Source: Caulobacterales bacterium
GTDB taxonomy: Bacteria; Pseudomonadota; Alphaproteobacteria; Caulobacterales; Caulobacteraceae
Direction: 5' to 3'
Assembly: GCA_017302105.1 (NCBI GenBank)
Contig: JAFLCS010000006.1
Coordinates: 1 to 64,000, forward strand
DNA length: 64,000 nucleotides
This document shows positions 33,209-43,182 of this stretch, piece after piece; position 1 is the stretch's first letter, and every line of letters starts with the position of its first letter. A model generated the notes under the pieces. The model was not told where the DNA came from, did not search any database, and was given only the letters and a program-made list of their open reading frames with translations. A program made the position numbers and the translations under genes.

Positions 33209-34653
33209 GCCGCCCACCGTGCCTGAAATATCTTGAGAACTCGTGTGCCGTGGCCCCGGACATCGGCAGCATTCAGGATCCAGGCGGCGACAGCATAGAC
33301 GAGGGCCCCGACGAGGGCCTTGGCGATCAGTTCCTGGATGCCGCCAAGCGCCGGCACCTGGCTGACCACCAGCGCCATGGCGGCCGTGGCCAGGCCGCAC
33401 CGCAATAGGGCATCCCAGGGCACCGGCAGGCCGATGGCCCCGCGCCCCAGCCCCCAGGACGCCACGGCACCGATGCCATAGCTGATCGCCGTCGCCAGGG
33501 CGGCCCCCATGACCCCCATGCGCGGAATCAATACCAGATTGAGCATCAGGTTCGCCCCAGCCGGGATGGCCATGGCCAGGAGCAGCCGTCCGGTTCGCCG
33601 CGACAGGGTGAAGGCTTGATGGAAGTAGTAGGTGGTCAGGCCGGCCAGCAGGGCCGACATGGCGATAACCGGGGTCACTGCGGCGGCGGTGGCCCGCAGT
33701 TGTTCACCGATCACCAACTGGGCTAGCGGCTGGGCGACGAGAGCCAGACCGGCGGCCGCCGGCAAGGCGATCAGGACAAAGGTCGAGGCCTGTTCGCGTG
33801 CGGCCGACTTGAGCGCGCCGGCCCCACCCCTTTCGAGCGCCATCACCAGTGCCGGCCCCGATGCCGCCCCCAACCAGATGAAGATCACGTCGAGTGTCCG
33901 GTTCGCCAGGCTGTAGCCAGCGTGATAGGCACCGACCGATGCCTCATCGAGGAAGGCCGCCAGCAGCAGCCGGTCCGTCGATGACAGAACCAGCGCCAGG
34001 ATCAGGGATGCGGCGACCGGATAGCCAAACCGTGCATATCCCTGGGCGCGGCTTCGGCTCACAGCGCCCTGCGCGCCGCGGCCATACTCGCCCGGCGTGA
34101 AGGCCAAGGCGGCCAGAAAAGCGGCAACGACCAGGCCGATCAGGGGCGCGGAGCCGCCCGCGCCCAGGGCTACTGCGGCCAGTCCGACGAGAAACCCGCC
34201 GATCGTGACGGCCATGTCGAGGCTGGCGGCGGCCGTCACGGCTCCGGCGGCCCGGCGGTGTTCCTGAATGAGAATGAAGGCGCAGCGGACAGGCACCGCT
34301 GCCAGGCCCACCGCCACGGCCGTCTTCAGGTCCGGCTGCAACGGCCAGATCCACACCAGCAGGGCCGCGACCGGAACAAAGACCGCCAGCAGGATCACGA
34401 AATAGCGATAGAGGGTCGCGAAATGACTTCGCATTTCGGCCTCGGTCGTCTGGGCCGCCCAGAAGCGGGCCATGGCCGCTTCCAGCCAGGTGAAGACCGC
34501 GACGTGAGCGATGCTCATCACCGAATAGGCCAGGGCATACTGACCGAACTGGTCGGCGCTCAGCAGGCGGGTGAAGAACAGCAGGGTGAGGACGCCGACC
34601 ACACCCTGCACGATATTGGCCGGCAGGTAGCCGATCAGGCCGCGCCAGAACAT
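33205..34653 (-). CDS. hfsF: Holdfast repeat-unit flippase HfsF (Wzx/MATE-like)
   Basis: The 482-residue protein has about twelve to fourteen membrane helices, polysaccharide-transporter style. Landmarks are LSADQFGQYALAYSV in the first repeat and SLANRTLDVIFIWLG and YYFHQAFTLSRRTGRLL in the second. The family flips lipid-linked oligosaccharides across the inner membrane. It starts 4 bases after the hfsE stop (34658-34660) and is followed by overlapping hfsG, so the genes are one operon. The name rests on family plus locus order. Confidence 0.87.
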   Translation of the reverse strand: MFWRGLIGYLPANIVQGVVGVLTLLFFTRLLSADQFGQYALAYSVMSIAHVAVFTWLEAAMARFWAAQTTEAEMRSHFATLYRYFVILLAVFVPVAALLVWIWPLQPDLKTAVAVGLAAVPVRCAFILIQEHRRAAGAVTAAASLDMAVTIGGFLVGLAAVALGAGGSAPLIGLVVAAFLAALAFTPGEYGRGAQGAVSRSRAQGYARFGYPVAASLILALVLSSTDRLLLAAFLDEASVGAYHAGYSLANRTLDVIFIWLGAASGPALVMALERGGAGALKSAAREQASTFVLIALPAAAGLALVAQPLAQLVIGEQLRATAAAVTPVIAMSALLAGLTTYYFHQAFTLSRRTGRLLLAMAIPAGANLMLNLVLIPRMGVMGAALATAISYGIGAVASWGLGRGAIGLPVPWDALLRCGLATAAMALVVSQVPALGGIQELIAKALVGALVYAVAAWILNAADVRGHGTRVLKIFQARWAA

Positions 34654-34657
34654 CGGT

Positions 34658-36211
34658 TCAACGCACCGACGACCGGTCGCCCAGCAGGACGGGTGCAGTC
34701 ACCAGGATGATCCAGAGGTCGAGCCAGAATGACTGGCGCTCGATATAGTCGATGTCGAGTTGAACGCGGCGTTTCACATCGGCGGCCGAATGAAGGGGAC
34801 CACGCGAGCCTTTGATGGCAGCCCAGCCCGTCATGCCCGGCTTGATCCGGTGGCGATGGGCGTATTCGGCGACGAGTCGTGCGGACTCGGTTTCGCCGGT
34901 CTTCATGCCGATGGCGTGCGGGCGCGGTCCGACCAGAGACATTTCGCCCTGGATGACGTTGATGAGCTGGGGCAGTTCATCCAGGCTGGTCTTGCGCAGA
35001 AACCGACCGAAACGGGTGATCCGGTCATCGTCGGCCGTCACCTGACGCGAGGCCGTGGCATCGGCGGCTTCGTGGCGCATCGTGCGGAACTTCCAGACCC
35101 GGATTTCCTCATGGTTGAAGCCGTGACGGCGCTGACGGAAGAAGACAGGGCCCGGGCTGTCCAGCTTGATACCGAGTGCGATCAGCGCCAGCAGAGGGGC
35201 GAGACCGATCAGCATGATACCCCCGATAATCAGATCCTGAAGCCGTTTAGCAAAGGCCGTCTTGTCCGGATCTCGGGTGCCCTCGATGGAGGAAAGCGGT
35301 GACCGGGCCAGCCGTGCGAGGGAAGCATCGCGCTCGGCGTCGCCGTCCTGATCGACGACCAGGGAAACGGCGTTGGGAAGGGCCGACAGCCGTTGCGTGA
35401 TCTGGCTGACCCGCTCGCGTGCGGCTGGATCGACGGCGATCACGATGTGATCCAGATAAGGCGTCAGGCGATGACCGACCAGGGCGTTAAGGTCACCGAG
35501 AACCGGCACACCGACGACGGCATCCGGCACTCGTGCCAGACGGTCGTCGAAGATTCCCAGCACGTTGATGTCCCGGCGACGCAGAGCGTCCGCGATCAGC
35601 CGTTCGGCGTGTTTGGTGGCCCCGACAATAACAATGGACGGCGTCAGCCGCCCCTCGGCCCGCCATTGGTTGACGATGCCCCACCACACCGCGTGCATGA
35701 CGCCGGCTACGAGCATCGCGGCCAGACTCCATTCCAGCAGAGATGTCAGGTACGAGGATTGACCGGTCAGGACGGCGATCACGCTGCCGAGCAGGCCACC
35801 TGAAGCAATGGCGGCAGCCACCTTGGTGAGATGAACGTCCAACCGCTCACCACGCCCAAATCCGTAGAGCCGCATGGCCCTCAGCCCGGCCAGGGCGACC
35901 GCAAGGGCCACACCCAACGGCAGCACTGACGCAAACGGAAGGGCCATGACCGATGTTCCAGACAACCAACCGATAGCCAAGGTCAGTCCGATCAGGCCGG
36001 CGGAATCGATGCCGCGGAAATAGAAGGAAGACAGGCGCTCGGCCTGGCGGGTCCGGCTGGTGACCAGCTTCTCGGGACGGAAGGGTCCGCGCCGATTGCG
36101 CCCGTCCTGGGTCGCCACGGCGGCGGCGGCGAGAGCCTGCAAGCCGGCCGCGTCCAGTCCCTGGGTGCGAGCAAGGTCGTCGGATCGAATGGCACGAGCG
36201 GGGGTCGACAT
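34658..36211 (-). CDS. hfsE: Holdfast initiating sugar transferase HfsE (polyprenyl-phosphate glycosylphosphotransferase)
   Basis: The 517-residue protein has several N-terminal membrane helices (about 70-190), a nucleotide-binding-like middle ([18 protein letters not shown]) and the bacterial sugar transferase C-terminal domain. The latter shows [54 protein letters not shown] and KPGMTGWAA. It attaches the first sugar-phosphate to undecaprenyl phosphate. The frame is open to 36298, but ATG at 36211 is preferred because the upstream part would run towards the tRNA gene. It is the first gene of the operon. Confidence 0.88.
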   Translation of the reverse strand: MSTPARAIRSDDLARTQGLDAAGLQALAAAAVATQDGRNRRGPFRPEKLVTSRTRQAERLSSFYFRGIDSAGLIGLTLAIGWLSGTSVMALPFASVLPLGVALAVALAGLRAMRLYGFGRGERLDVHLTKVAAAIASGGLLGSVIAVLTGQSSYLTSLLEWSLAAMLVAGVMHAVWWGIVNQWRAEGRLTPSIVIVGATKHAERLIADALRRRDINVLGIFDDRLARVPDAVVGVPVLGDLNALVGHRLTPYLDHIVIAVDPAARERVSQITQRLSALPNAVSLVVDQDGDAERDASLARLARSPLSSIEGTRDPDKTAFAKRLQDLIIGGIMLIGLAPLLALIALGIKLDSPGPVFFRQRRHGFNHEEIRVWKFRTMRHEAADATASRQVTADDDRITRFGRFLRKTSLDELPQLINVIQGEMSLVGPRPHAIGMKTGETESARLVAEYAHRHRIKPGMTGWAAIKGSRGPLHSAADVKRRVQLDIDYIERQSFWLDLWIILVTAPVLLGDRSSVR

Positions 36212-36307
36212 GGCCGCAATGTGCACAGGGGCCGTGCAATTCCCGTTAACACCGGCGCATCTGCCACTTGCGGAACCCGCCGCCGACCGGTAGGTCACGC
36301 GCCTGCT

Positions 36308-36399
36308 GGAGACGTGGCCGAGTGGCTGAAGGCAACGGTTTGCTAAATCGTCGTACCGGGTAACCGGTACCGAGGGTTCGAATCCCTCCGTCTCCGCCA
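36308..36399 (+). tRNA. tRNA-Ser, anticodon GCU
   Basis: The 92-base sequence folds as a class II tRNA with encoded CCA. The acceptor stem is GGAGACG/CGTCTCC (36308-36314 with 36389-36395). The anticodon arm ACGGT/ATCGT has loop TTGCTAA, giving GCU at 36342-36344 for AGC/AGU serine codons. The long variable arm and the T arm (GAGGGTTCGAATCCCTC) are serine-type. No integrase or duplicated tRNA end is seen nearby, so it is not marked as an integration site. Confidence 0.97.
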
Positions 36400-36690
36400 G
36401 TCCTTTCTAGTCAATTCAGCAACTTAGGTGTGTCGGAGGCGGCTAGTTTGGCACGCCCGGACCTCCGGGGCTCAGTGCATATGGCAAGCCCGAATAGGGG
36501 GACGACCCCGCCAATTGGTGCGCCTGGCTTACCCGCGAGCCGAGGGAAGCAGTCAGGCCGCGACCAAGACGCCCGCGGCAGCCCACGTCCGGCATGACCA
36601 GACCTGAAAAGAAGCCTTCGGTACATCGTCTGGAAAAAGGAGGGGCGGCAACTCAGGAACCTTCTGCCGTCCTGCGGGCTGCGGTCCGGG
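36400..36690. other. Non-coding stretch between tRNA-Ser and the TehA-type gene
   Basis: These 291 bases hold a 71-codon minus-strand frame (36411-36626) whose product is rich in Arg, Pro and Gly with no recognisable start signal, so I do not call a gene. I see no strong terminator, repeat or insertion remnant here. Confidence 0.5.
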
Positions 36691-37764
36691 CTAGGTTCGG
36701 AATTCGGCGCAGCTCATACGAAACAGCGTGCGCAGCATTCCGATGAAGGTCACGGTCCAGGCCACAAAGGCGACATAGAGAAAGATCCTGGGCAGACCTG
36801 CCAGGAAGTCGAACTCCATGGCGTAGCTCATCTGCCAGGTACAGGCCGCGTACATACCGAGCGGAAAGACCGCGCCCCAATAGAGCGGGTCGTAGCGGAT
36901 GGGAAAACGTTCGAAGCCGTGGCGCCAGATTCCCAAAAGCAACAGCATCGGTATCCACCAGGTCCCGGTGGCCCAATAGAACAGGGTGAAGCCTTTCAGG
37001 AACGGGAGAAGGGAGGTCAGAAAAGGGGCCTGCGGCGCATTCAGGATCAGCAACGAGCCGGCCAGCGTGGAGATGGCCATCGCGCCCATGTTGATCCAGT
37101 AGGGCGGTGCCAGATCGTCCGGCGAGAAACGAAAGAAGGCATAGCGGTAAAAGATGAGAGACATCAACCAGATGTAGAGCATCCCACCCAGCAGCCACAT
37201 CGACAGGGCGAGGAGATTGATCTCCAACCGATAGGGCTGGCCGATCCGGTCAGCCAGCAGGGCACTCGAGACAGATATGGCCTGTGTCGCCACCACGGCC
37301 AGCAGCCAGGCTCCGTTGATGCCCTTGTCGAGGGTGGGCTTGTCACGCTTTATCGTCAGGGCGGTGAAGATCGCATAGGTCAGGCAAAGCCAGAGCAAGA
37401 CCGCGACCCCCCAGAAGGCCGCGCCAACCGCCACATTTTCTACCAGGATCAAGAATTCGCTGGCCAGAATGCCGGTGCCGGCGACGACCGTGAAGTAACC
37501 TGGCCCCACCGCGTGTGTGAACATATCGCCGAAGAAGCGCTTGGGAAAACGCCATAGCCTAAGGAAGTACAAGGCCGAGAGAACGACGTACTGGACGATG
37601 TTCAGATAGAACATCGAGATGGCCACCAAGCGGTGGCCCATCATGAAGGCCGCGAGCGCGACAATACCTGTCGCCATGACCAAACCGAAATAGGCCGGTG
37701 ACAGATCGCGCACCTTGTCGGCGCACCGAATGACGAAGCTGTCTCCTGTAGCGCGATCGTGCAT
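36691..37764 (-). CDS. TehA/SLAC1-type (TDT family) membrane transporter
   Basis: The 357-residue protein has about ten membrane helices in the voltage-dependent anion channel/tellurite-resistance pattern. The first motif is PAYFGLVMATGIVALA, and HAVGPGYFTVVAGTGIL and TWWIPMLLLLGIWRHG follow further on. Relatives carry dicarboxylates, sulfite or other anions, and some give tellurite tolerance; the substrate here is unknown. The frame is open to 37962, but ATG at 37764 has AGGAATGAA just upstream and gives a normal length. It is monocistronic and divergent from a TonB receptor. Confidence 0.83.
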   Translation of the reverse strand: MHDRATGDSFVIRCADKVRDLSPAYFGLVMATGIVALAAFMMGHRLVAISMFYLNIVQYVVLSALYFLRLWRFPKRFFGDMFTHAVGPGYFTVVAGTGILASEFLILVENVAVGAAFWGVAVLLWLCLTYAIFTALTIKRDKPTLDKGINGAWLLAVVATQAISVSSALLADRIGQPYRLEINLLALSMWLLGGMLYIWLMSLIFYRYAFFRFSPDDLAPPYWINMGAMAISTLAGSLLILNAPQAPFLTSLLPFLKGFTLFYWATGTWWIPMLLLLGIWRHGFERFPIRYDPLYWGAVFPLGMYAACTWQMSYAMEFDFLAGLPRIFLYVAFVAWTVTFIGMLRTLFRMSCAEFRT

Positions 37765-38152
37765 TTCATTCCTGTCCACGGGCGGGACTATTGTCCCGCA
37801 CGGCGGCCGCCGGGACAAGGCGTGCGGAGGCGGAGCCAGGCCGAGCGCCGGGTGCTGCTCGTGGCCTCCGCTGACCGACCTTGATCGTAAGGACAGGGCG
37901 GGGGGCAGGAATGGACGCACCGCGACCAAATTCGTCGCTGGGCCACCGCTGTTCCGCCACATTTCTCAATCAGTTCGCCTCCCCTCGCGACGGAAGACAC
38001 TCGAATGGGCGTTCAACTAAGGGCGTGCCTGGAACGGCGACCTTGGCTGGAATTGGCCCGTGCCTCGGCTGACGAAGTTGTAACTACCGCCCACCACCGT
38101 GTTGCCGTACGCCTAGCCCCGAAATCCAATCCCTTAAGCCGCTGGACTTGAA
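37765..38152. other. Divergent promoter region, 388 bases without a gene
   Basis: This lies between the TehA-type gene (minus) and a TonB-dependent receptor (plus) and must hold both promoters. Open frames through it give only arginine-rich products. I see no clear operator dyad or tRNA/riboswitch structure. Confidence 0.5.
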
Positions 38153-40420
38153 ATGAAATTGTTGCGCAGTCTTCTCCTGGCGACCGTAGCTCTCGGCTTG
38201 CCGGTAGCGGCCATGGCCCAGACGACGCCGCCGGCTCAACCGCCGGCTCAACCCACGGGGCAGCCGCCGGTTACCCCCGCGCCAACCGGTGCGACGCAGG
38301 GGGAGCAGGCCGCCGAGACGGACGACGAGGACGAGGTCGAAACCATCACGGTTACAGCGGACCGTACTGCGCCGCGGACCTCGATCGATTCCGTCAGCTA
38401 CAGCCTGGCGAATGATCTTCAGGCGACGACCGGCAGCCTGGCCGATGCGCTGCGTAACATTCCCTCGGTTGATGTCGATCCGAACGGCAATGTGTCGCTG
38501 CGCGGCGACGGCAACGTCACCATCCTGATCGACGGTCGCCCATCGGCGCTGATGAGCGGCCCGGGACGTGCCCAGGTCATCCTGCAAACGCCGGCCAGTC
38601 AGTTCGCGCGCATCGAGATCATGACCAATCCTTCGGCGGCCTATCGCCCGGACGGGTCGGGCGGCATCATCAATCTGGTATCCCAGCCCAACGCCGTGCG
38701 CCCGGATGAAACCGAAAGCGGATCGGTACGGGCGAACGTCGGGACCGAAGGCCGCTATAATCTCGGGGCCAGTGCGGCGGTGACACGCGGCGACCTGGTG
38801 CTCACCGGCGACGTCGGCCTGCGCCATGACAATCAGAACTTCTCGACGCGGCGGGAGCGCGAACGCTACGACAGCGGTAGTGGATCCTGGCTCGACAGCG
38901 TCTATCAGCAAGAGGTCGAGGCCCCGTCTGACAGCAGTTATGTACGCCTGGCGGCGGAGTATCGCGTCAACGAACAGGTCCAGTTGAACGGCGAGCTGCG
39001 CCGTCACGCCTTCGAGAGCGACGGCACCGGAACCGCAACCTTTGAAGAGAATGACGCCTTCGGTGCGCCGGCCATCGCCTACGAAAGATTGGGCCAGGGC
39101 GGATATTCCGGCGAGTTCGGCGGTGCAACAGCCCGTGTCCTGCGCCAGTTCGGCGAAGGGCACGACTGGACCACAGAGGTTCGCTACGACACCTCGAGTT
39201 TCGAAAACCGGCAGGAGGGCCAGACCTCCTACATCCTGCCGGCGCTCGCGGGCTTCTACGAAGTCGTCGACAACGATCAGGGTACTGACAGCTGGAACTT
39301 CTCGACAATTTACAACCGCCCCTTGGGTGAGGATCAGAAGCTGCGCCTGGGCTATGAGGCGGAGCTCACCCAGCTCGATTTGTCCAATGTCGTTCTGCGG
39401 GGCGCGACCTCGGCCACGGCTGTCGTGGACCCGACCTCGACCAATGATTTCGAGGCCGATCAGGTCGTCCATGCCTGGTATGGAACCTACGAGCGTCCCT
39501 TGAGTGAATCCTTCGCCGCCCAGTTCGGCTTGCGGCTGGAGTACGCGACCCGCGACATCAACCAGATCACCCAGGGCATCACGGCCTCCAGCGACTATTT
39601 CCGCGTCTATCCGACGATGCACGTCGAATACACGTTGTCGGAAACCCAGACGTTGCGCGCCAGTTACAGCCGTCGCGTTCAGCGGCCACAGCCCGAACAG
39701 CTCAATCCATTTGTCGTCTATGTCGATATCGACAACCGTGCATCGGGTAACCCCGACCTGCTGCCGCAGGTGACGGACTCCTATGAGCTGAGCTGGCTCA
39801 ATCGTTCAAACCGCCAGTTCTATCAGGCGACACTCTATTATCGTGACACATCCGATGCCTTCACCAGTGTCGCGACGGACCTCGGGGGTGGCGTGTTGCT
39901 GACGCGACCGGAGAACGCCGGATCGAGCCGGTCGATCGGGCTGGAGCTGGTCGCCAATGGCCGTTTGCTGCCGACGTTGCGCTACAACGTCAGCCTCAAT
40001 GCCTCCCATCAGCAGATCGATGTTTCAAATCTGGGCTTCGGAAGCCAGGTCGACGGCACGACCGTAAGTGGGCGCGGCAGCTTGAACTGGCAGCCGACCG
40101 AGGCGGACTTCTTCCAGCTGGGGGCCTTCTGGAGAGGTGACAGCATCTATGCCCAGGGCCGTCGCGAAGGCGGTGGCATGGTCAATTTCGGCTATCGTCG
40201 CAAGCTGAACGAGCGTCTGTCGTTGAGTTTCACTGTGCGTGATGCCCTGAACACGATGCAGAACGTCTCCTACTATGAGACGCCGACGCTTCGGGACCGG
40301 TCCGAAAGCGAGTTCGGAGGTCGGTCAGCCTTCATCGGTCTGACCTGGACATTCGGCAACACCCAAGGTCGACCTCAGCAGCCCCAGTTCGACTTCTCCA
40401 CGGGGCCGGGCCCGCAGTAA
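38153..40420 (+). CDS. TonB-dependent outer membrane receptor
   Basis: The 755-residue protein begins with a signal peptide (about 1-22, AMAQ) and a proline-rich linker encoded in part by a tandem 12-base repeat (38229-38252). A TonB-box-like VETITVTADR and a plug domain with LADALRNIPSVDVDPNGN and NVTILIDGRPSAL follow. A C-terminal barrel ends ...GLTWTFG and a short tail. These receptors bring large or scarce substrates across the outer membrane using the ExbBD-TonB complex. The substrate cannot be told and no uptake partner is adjacent. Confidence 0.88.
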   Translation: MKLLRSLLLATVALGLPVAAMAQTTPPAQPPAQPTGQPPVTPAPTGATQGEQAAETDDEDEVETITVTADRTAPRTSIDSVSYSLANDLQATTGSLADALRNIPSVDVDPNGNVSLRGDGNVTILIDGRPSALMSGPGRAQVILQTPASQFARIEIMTNPSAAYRPDGSGGIINLVSQPNAVRPDETESGSVRANVGTEGRYNLGASAAVTRGDLVLTGDVGLRHDNQNFSTRRERERYDSGSGSWLDSVYQQEVEAPSDSSYVRLAAEYRVNEQVQLNGELRRHAFESDGTGTATFEENDAFGAPAIAYERLGQGGYSGEFGGATARVLRQFGEGHDWTTEVRYDTSSFENRQEGQTSYILPALAGFYEVVDNDQGTDSWNFSTIYNRPLGEDQKLRLGYEAELTQLDLSNVVLRGATSATAVVDPTSTNDFEADQVVHAWYGTYERPLSESFAAQFGLRLEYATRDINQITQGITASSDYFRVYPTMHVEYTLSETQTLRASYSRRVQRPQPEQLNPFVVYVDIDNRASGNPDLLPQVTDSYELSWLNRSNRQFYQATLYYRDTSDAFTSVATDLGGGVLLTRPENAGSSRSIGLELVANGRLLPTLRYNVSLNASHQQIDVSNLGFGSQVDGTTVSGRGSLNWQPTEADFFQLGAFWRGDSIYAQGRREGGGMVNFGYRRKLNERLSLSFTVRDALNTMQNVSYYETPTLRDRSESEFGGRSAFIGLTWTFGNTQGRPQQPQFDFSTGPGPQ

Positions 40421-40438
40421 TGGGGGTGTGAGGCCGGC

Positions 40439-40801
40439 CTAGTGCCGGCCGCCGGTCCGCTCACGCCAGCGCGCCAACTCCGCCTCATAGCGCGCCTGGG
40501 CGGCGGCGGTGGCGGCGGCCTCGGCCTCGTACTCGGCTTGAGCCTGAGCGTGAGCGGCGCGTGCGGCCTCGAATTCGGCCTGTTCCCTCTCGAACCGCGC
40601 AGTCTCGGCCTCATTGGCGGCGACGATCTGGGCGTCTCGCTCCAGGACGGCGTTGTTCAAGCGCTCCGTCTCCGCACGCTCGAGTTTGTCGATGTCGGCC
40701 GCACTCAGACCCGGCGGGTAGCCACCCGTGTCCTGAGCCAGGGCGGGACCGGCTATCATTGCGACAAAGAGGGCGAGGGCGGCAATCCTGAGCGGCGACA
40801 T
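40439..40801 (-). CDS. Small secreted coiled-coil protein
   Basis: The 120-residue protein has a signal peptide (about 1-22, GPALAQ). The rest is a charged helix from about residue 35 to 115, rich in Ala, Glu, Gln and Arg (FEREQAEFEAARAAHAQAQ), predicting a coiled coil in the periplasm. I recognise no family. It is convergent with the TonB receptor, 18 bases from its stop. Confidence 0.6.
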   Translation of the reverse strand: MSPLRIAALALFVAMIAGPALAQDTGGYPPGLSAADIDKLERAETERLNNAVLERDAQIVAANEAETARFEREQAEFEAARAAHAQAQAEYEAEAAATAAAQARYEAELARWRERTGGRH

Positions 40802-40951
40802 GGCATACTCCCTAGGGTCGGCGTACGGCGACGCCCCATCATGTCGGAACCGCCGGCCGGCGCAAGGCGGCCCGGAGTTTACCTAGGGTGACGCTTGGCA
40901 CCGGTCCCGCGCGGGGTTATCGATCACCCAACCCATTTCTGGAGGACCCCC

Positions 40952-41245
40952 ATGCCCGATCTCGCCGAAGTCACCGAACAAATCCGCGCCCGCGTCAGCG
41001 CGGCGGGTCCGCTGGCCAAGTCCTACAAGCTGGACTTTGGCGACCTGGGCAAGATCCACATCGCCGACGGTGCCGTGTCGAATGAGGATGGCCCGGCCGA
41101 CTGCACGATCCACATTGATTTCAACGATTTCCTTTCTCTGGCCAGCGGTCAGCTTGATCCGATGGGAGCCTTCATGTCGGGCAAGATGAAGATCGATGGC
41201 AACCCGATGGATGCTCTGGCGCTCCAGCCCGTTCTGAAGGGCTAG
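40952..41245 (+). CDS. SCP2 sterol-binding-domain protein
   Basis: The 97-residue protein has an SCP2-like fold: LGKIHIADGAVSNEDGPADCTIHIDFNDFLSLASGQLDPMGAFMSGKMKIDGNPMDAL is clearly the lipid-binding domain (described here by its central part, residues about 35-92). Such small proteins bind acyl-CoA or other lipids. The ATG at 40952 has a strong GGAGGA site at 40941-40946. The acyl-CoA dehydrogenase gene begins one base after its stop, so it may serve as its lipid partner. Confidence 0.85.
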   Translation: MPDLAEVTEQIRARVSAAGPLAKSYKLDFGDLGKIHIADGAVSNEDGPADCTIHIDFNDFLSLASGQLDPMGAFMSGKMKIDGNPMDALALQPVLKG

Positions 41246-41246
41246 G

Positions 41247-42470
41247 ATGGATTTCCGGCCGACCGACCGGGCGAAGGCCTGGGGAGAGCGTCTCGACGGC
41301 TTCATCCGCGAGCGGGTGGACCCCCGGATTCCAGAGTATTGGCAGGCGATCCACGCCAATGATCGCGAGCAGCCGGCCATCATGGAGACCATGAAGGCCG
41401 AGGCCCGCGAGGCCGGCCTGTGGAATCTGTTCCTGCCGGGCGAGGCGCATGACGGTTTCGGCGGCGCGGGCCTGACAAATCTGGAGTATGCGCCCCTGGC
41501 CGAGCGCATGGCCTATTCAGGCCTTTGGGTGCCGGAGGTGTTCAACTGCAATGCCCCGGACACCGGCAATATGGAGGTGCTGCACCTCTATGGAGATCAG
41601 GCCCAGAAAGACCGCTGGCTGCGGCCGCTGCTGGCCGGAGAAATCCGTTCAGCCTTCCTGATGACAGAGCCGGGTGTCGCCTCTTCGGACGCCACCAACA
41701 TCGAAACTCGCATCGAGCGCGACGGCGATCACTATGTCATCAATGGGCGCAAATGGTGGTCGACCAACATGGCGCACCCCAATGTCGCGGTGACCATCGT
41801 CATGGGCAAGACCGACCCGGACGCCAGCACTCACCAGCAGCAGAGCCAGATCCTGGTGCCGGTCGACGCGCCCGGTTTTCGCGTCGAGCGGATGCTGAGT
41901 GTCTTTGGCTATGACGAGAAGCCCTATGGTCACGCTGAGGTGGTTCTCGAAAACGTGCGCGTGCCCGCCGAAAACCTGATTGCCGGTGAGGGACGAGGAT
42001 TCGAGATCGCGCAGGGGCGGCTAGGCCCGGGCCGTATTCACCACTGTATGCGGGTCATCGGCTGTGCTGAACGGGCGCTGGATCTGATGGTTGTACGGCT
42101 CCTCAGCCGAACCGCCTTCCGCAAGAAGATCGGCGAGCATTCGGTGTGGGAGCAGCGGGTTGCCGAAGCCCGGACCAATATCGAGATGTGCCGGCTATTG
42201 GTTCTCAAGGCGGCCTGGATGATGGATGTGGCCGGTGCCAAGAACGCTCGCTCGGAGATCGCGCAGATCAAGGTCGCCGCTCCGCGCATGGCGCTGAAGG
42301 TCATCGACGACGCCATCCAGGCCTTCGGCGGTGCCGGCGTTTCGGCGGACACACCGCTGGCTGAACTGTACGCCACGGTGCGGACCCTGCGGATCGCGGA
42401 CGGTCCCGATGAGGTTCACAACCGCACAATTGCGCGCATGGAGTATGCGCGATTTGGCGGACGTCCCTAG
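41247..42470 (+). CDS. Acyl-CoA dehydrogenase
   Basis: The 407-residue flavoenzyme has the standard order. A helical N-terminal domain includes FGGAGLTNLEYAPLAERM. A beta domain has AFLMTEPGVASSDATNIETR and NGRKWWSTNMAHPNVAV. A C-terminal helical domain has MRVIGCAERALDLMV and the conserved FGGAGVSADTPLAELY and RIADGPDEVHN. It oxidises acyl-CoA at alpha-beta with FAD and passes electrons to electron-transfer flavoprotein. Length resembles the long ACAD10/11-like members. It follows the SCP2 gene after one base. Confidence 0.92.
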   Translation: MDFRPTDRAKAWGERLDGFIRERVDPRIPEYWQAIHANDREQPAIMETMKAEAREAGLWNLFLPGEAHDGFGGAGLTNLEYAPLAERMAYSGLWVPEVFNCNAPDTGNMEVLHLYGDQAQKDRWLRPLLAGEIRSAFLMTEPGVASSDATNIETRIERDGDHYVINGRKWWSTNMAHPNVAVTIVMGKTDPDASTHQQQSQILVPVDAPGFRVERMLSVFGYDEKPYGHAEVVLENVRVPAENLIAGEGRGFEIAQGRLGPGRIHHCMRVIGCAERALDLMVVRLLSRTAFRKKIGEHSVWEQRVAEARTNIEMCRLLVLKAAWMMDVAGAKNARSEIAQIKVAAPRMALKVIDDAIQAFGGAGVSADTPLAELYATVRTLRIADGPDEVHNRTIARMEYARFGGRP

Positions 42471-42568
42471 GGTTGCAGAAAATCCACAGCTGGCAGTTGT
42501 CAGGTTTGGCTCTCTTGGCGACTTCAATTTCCTGAGGCACGGTTGGTGCCAGTCAGGGAACTGGAGCC

Positions 42569-42826
42569 ATGGGGGTCATACAGTTCAGCCAGGGAGCTTC
42601 GCGCGGGCGTGACCTTGAGTCACCCGAAGCGATGCTGGATGCCAAGCTGCGTTTGATGCAGTCGGAGCGCGCGCGTCCGTCGGGTGCGCCGCACATTCTG
42701 CCGGACCTGACAACCTTGCCGCAATCTGGAGCACGTCCGGCTGAACTGGACGCTGTCGAAGTCAGCGATCCGGCGCATATCGGTTGCTCGCGATGGTCGT
42801 GGCGGCCCGCGTCGCTTCGCGTCTAG
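42569..42826 (+). CDS. Possible small hypothetical protein
   Basis: The 85-residue frame has an ordinary, balanced composition in its first 70 residues (PEAMLDAKLRLMQSERARP), unlike most shadow frames. GGAG lies about six bases before the ATG. No family is recognised. A perfect inverted repeat GGCAC-N5-GTGCC (42536-42550) sits just upstream and could be an operator. Confidence 0.4.
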   Translation: MGVIQFSQGASRGRDLESPEAMLDAKLRLMQSERARPSGAPHILPDLTTLPQSGARPAELDAVEVSDPAHIGCSRWSWRPASLRV

Positions 42827-42866
42827 AAGCAGCGCGCGTCGAGCGGACGCGTCTGGACTCCAGCCC

Positions 42867-43085
42867 CTAGGGACGGGTTCCGGGGTGTTGTCGCGTCGTT
42901 CGCGATGACTCGCCGCCTTTGCGGCCGGCCGCCGCAGCCAGGTCCCGGTCCTGGGAGAAGCTTCTTTTCTCGCTCGGTACGCTGGCACCGCCCTTGCGGG
43001 CGATCTCGCGCTGGCGAGCAGGATCCATCGACGCAAAGCCTCGCCTTGACCCCTTGCGACTTGGGCCGCTTGGATCTTCAGCCAT
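42867..43085 (-). CDS. KGG-motif stress-induced protein
   Basis: The 72-residue protein has two copies of the KGG repeat: MDPARQREIARKGGASVP and then RDLAAAAGRKGGESS, a pattern of the stress-induced hydrophilic protein family (KGG domain; related to YciG/con-10). Members are small, hydrophilic and abundant in stationary or desiccation stress; the activity is unknown. GGAGG sits 7 bases before the ATG, supporting the start. Confidence 0.75.
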   Translation of the reverse strand: MAEDPSGPSRKGSRRGFASMDPARQREIARKGGASVPSEKRSFSQDRDLAAAAGRKGGESSRTTRQHPGTRP

Positions 43086-43182
43086 CGTCGACCTCCGCCT
43101 TCCAGAGTTTCAGATGATTGAACAACCCATGGGTGGATATAGGGTTCCCTGGACTCCTGGTTTGATCAGAGCCGGTGGCGGC

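Noticed and set aside
36308..36399. tRNA-Ser as integration site of a genomic island
   Set aside because: No integrase, no repeat of the tRNA 3' end and ordinary genes on both sides.
36411..36626. 71-codon minus-strand frame after tRNA-Ser
   Set aside because: No ribosome site, Arg/Pro/Gly-rich product, no similarity recognised.
38084..39622. 512-codon minus-strand open frame opposite the TonB receptor
   Set aside because: It is the antisense shadow of a well-supported receptor gene; product is Arg/Gly-rich with no family features.
42620..43036. 138-codon minus-strand frame overlapping the KGG gene
   Set aside because: Arg-rich product in another frame; the KGG frame has a recognised motif and ribosome site.
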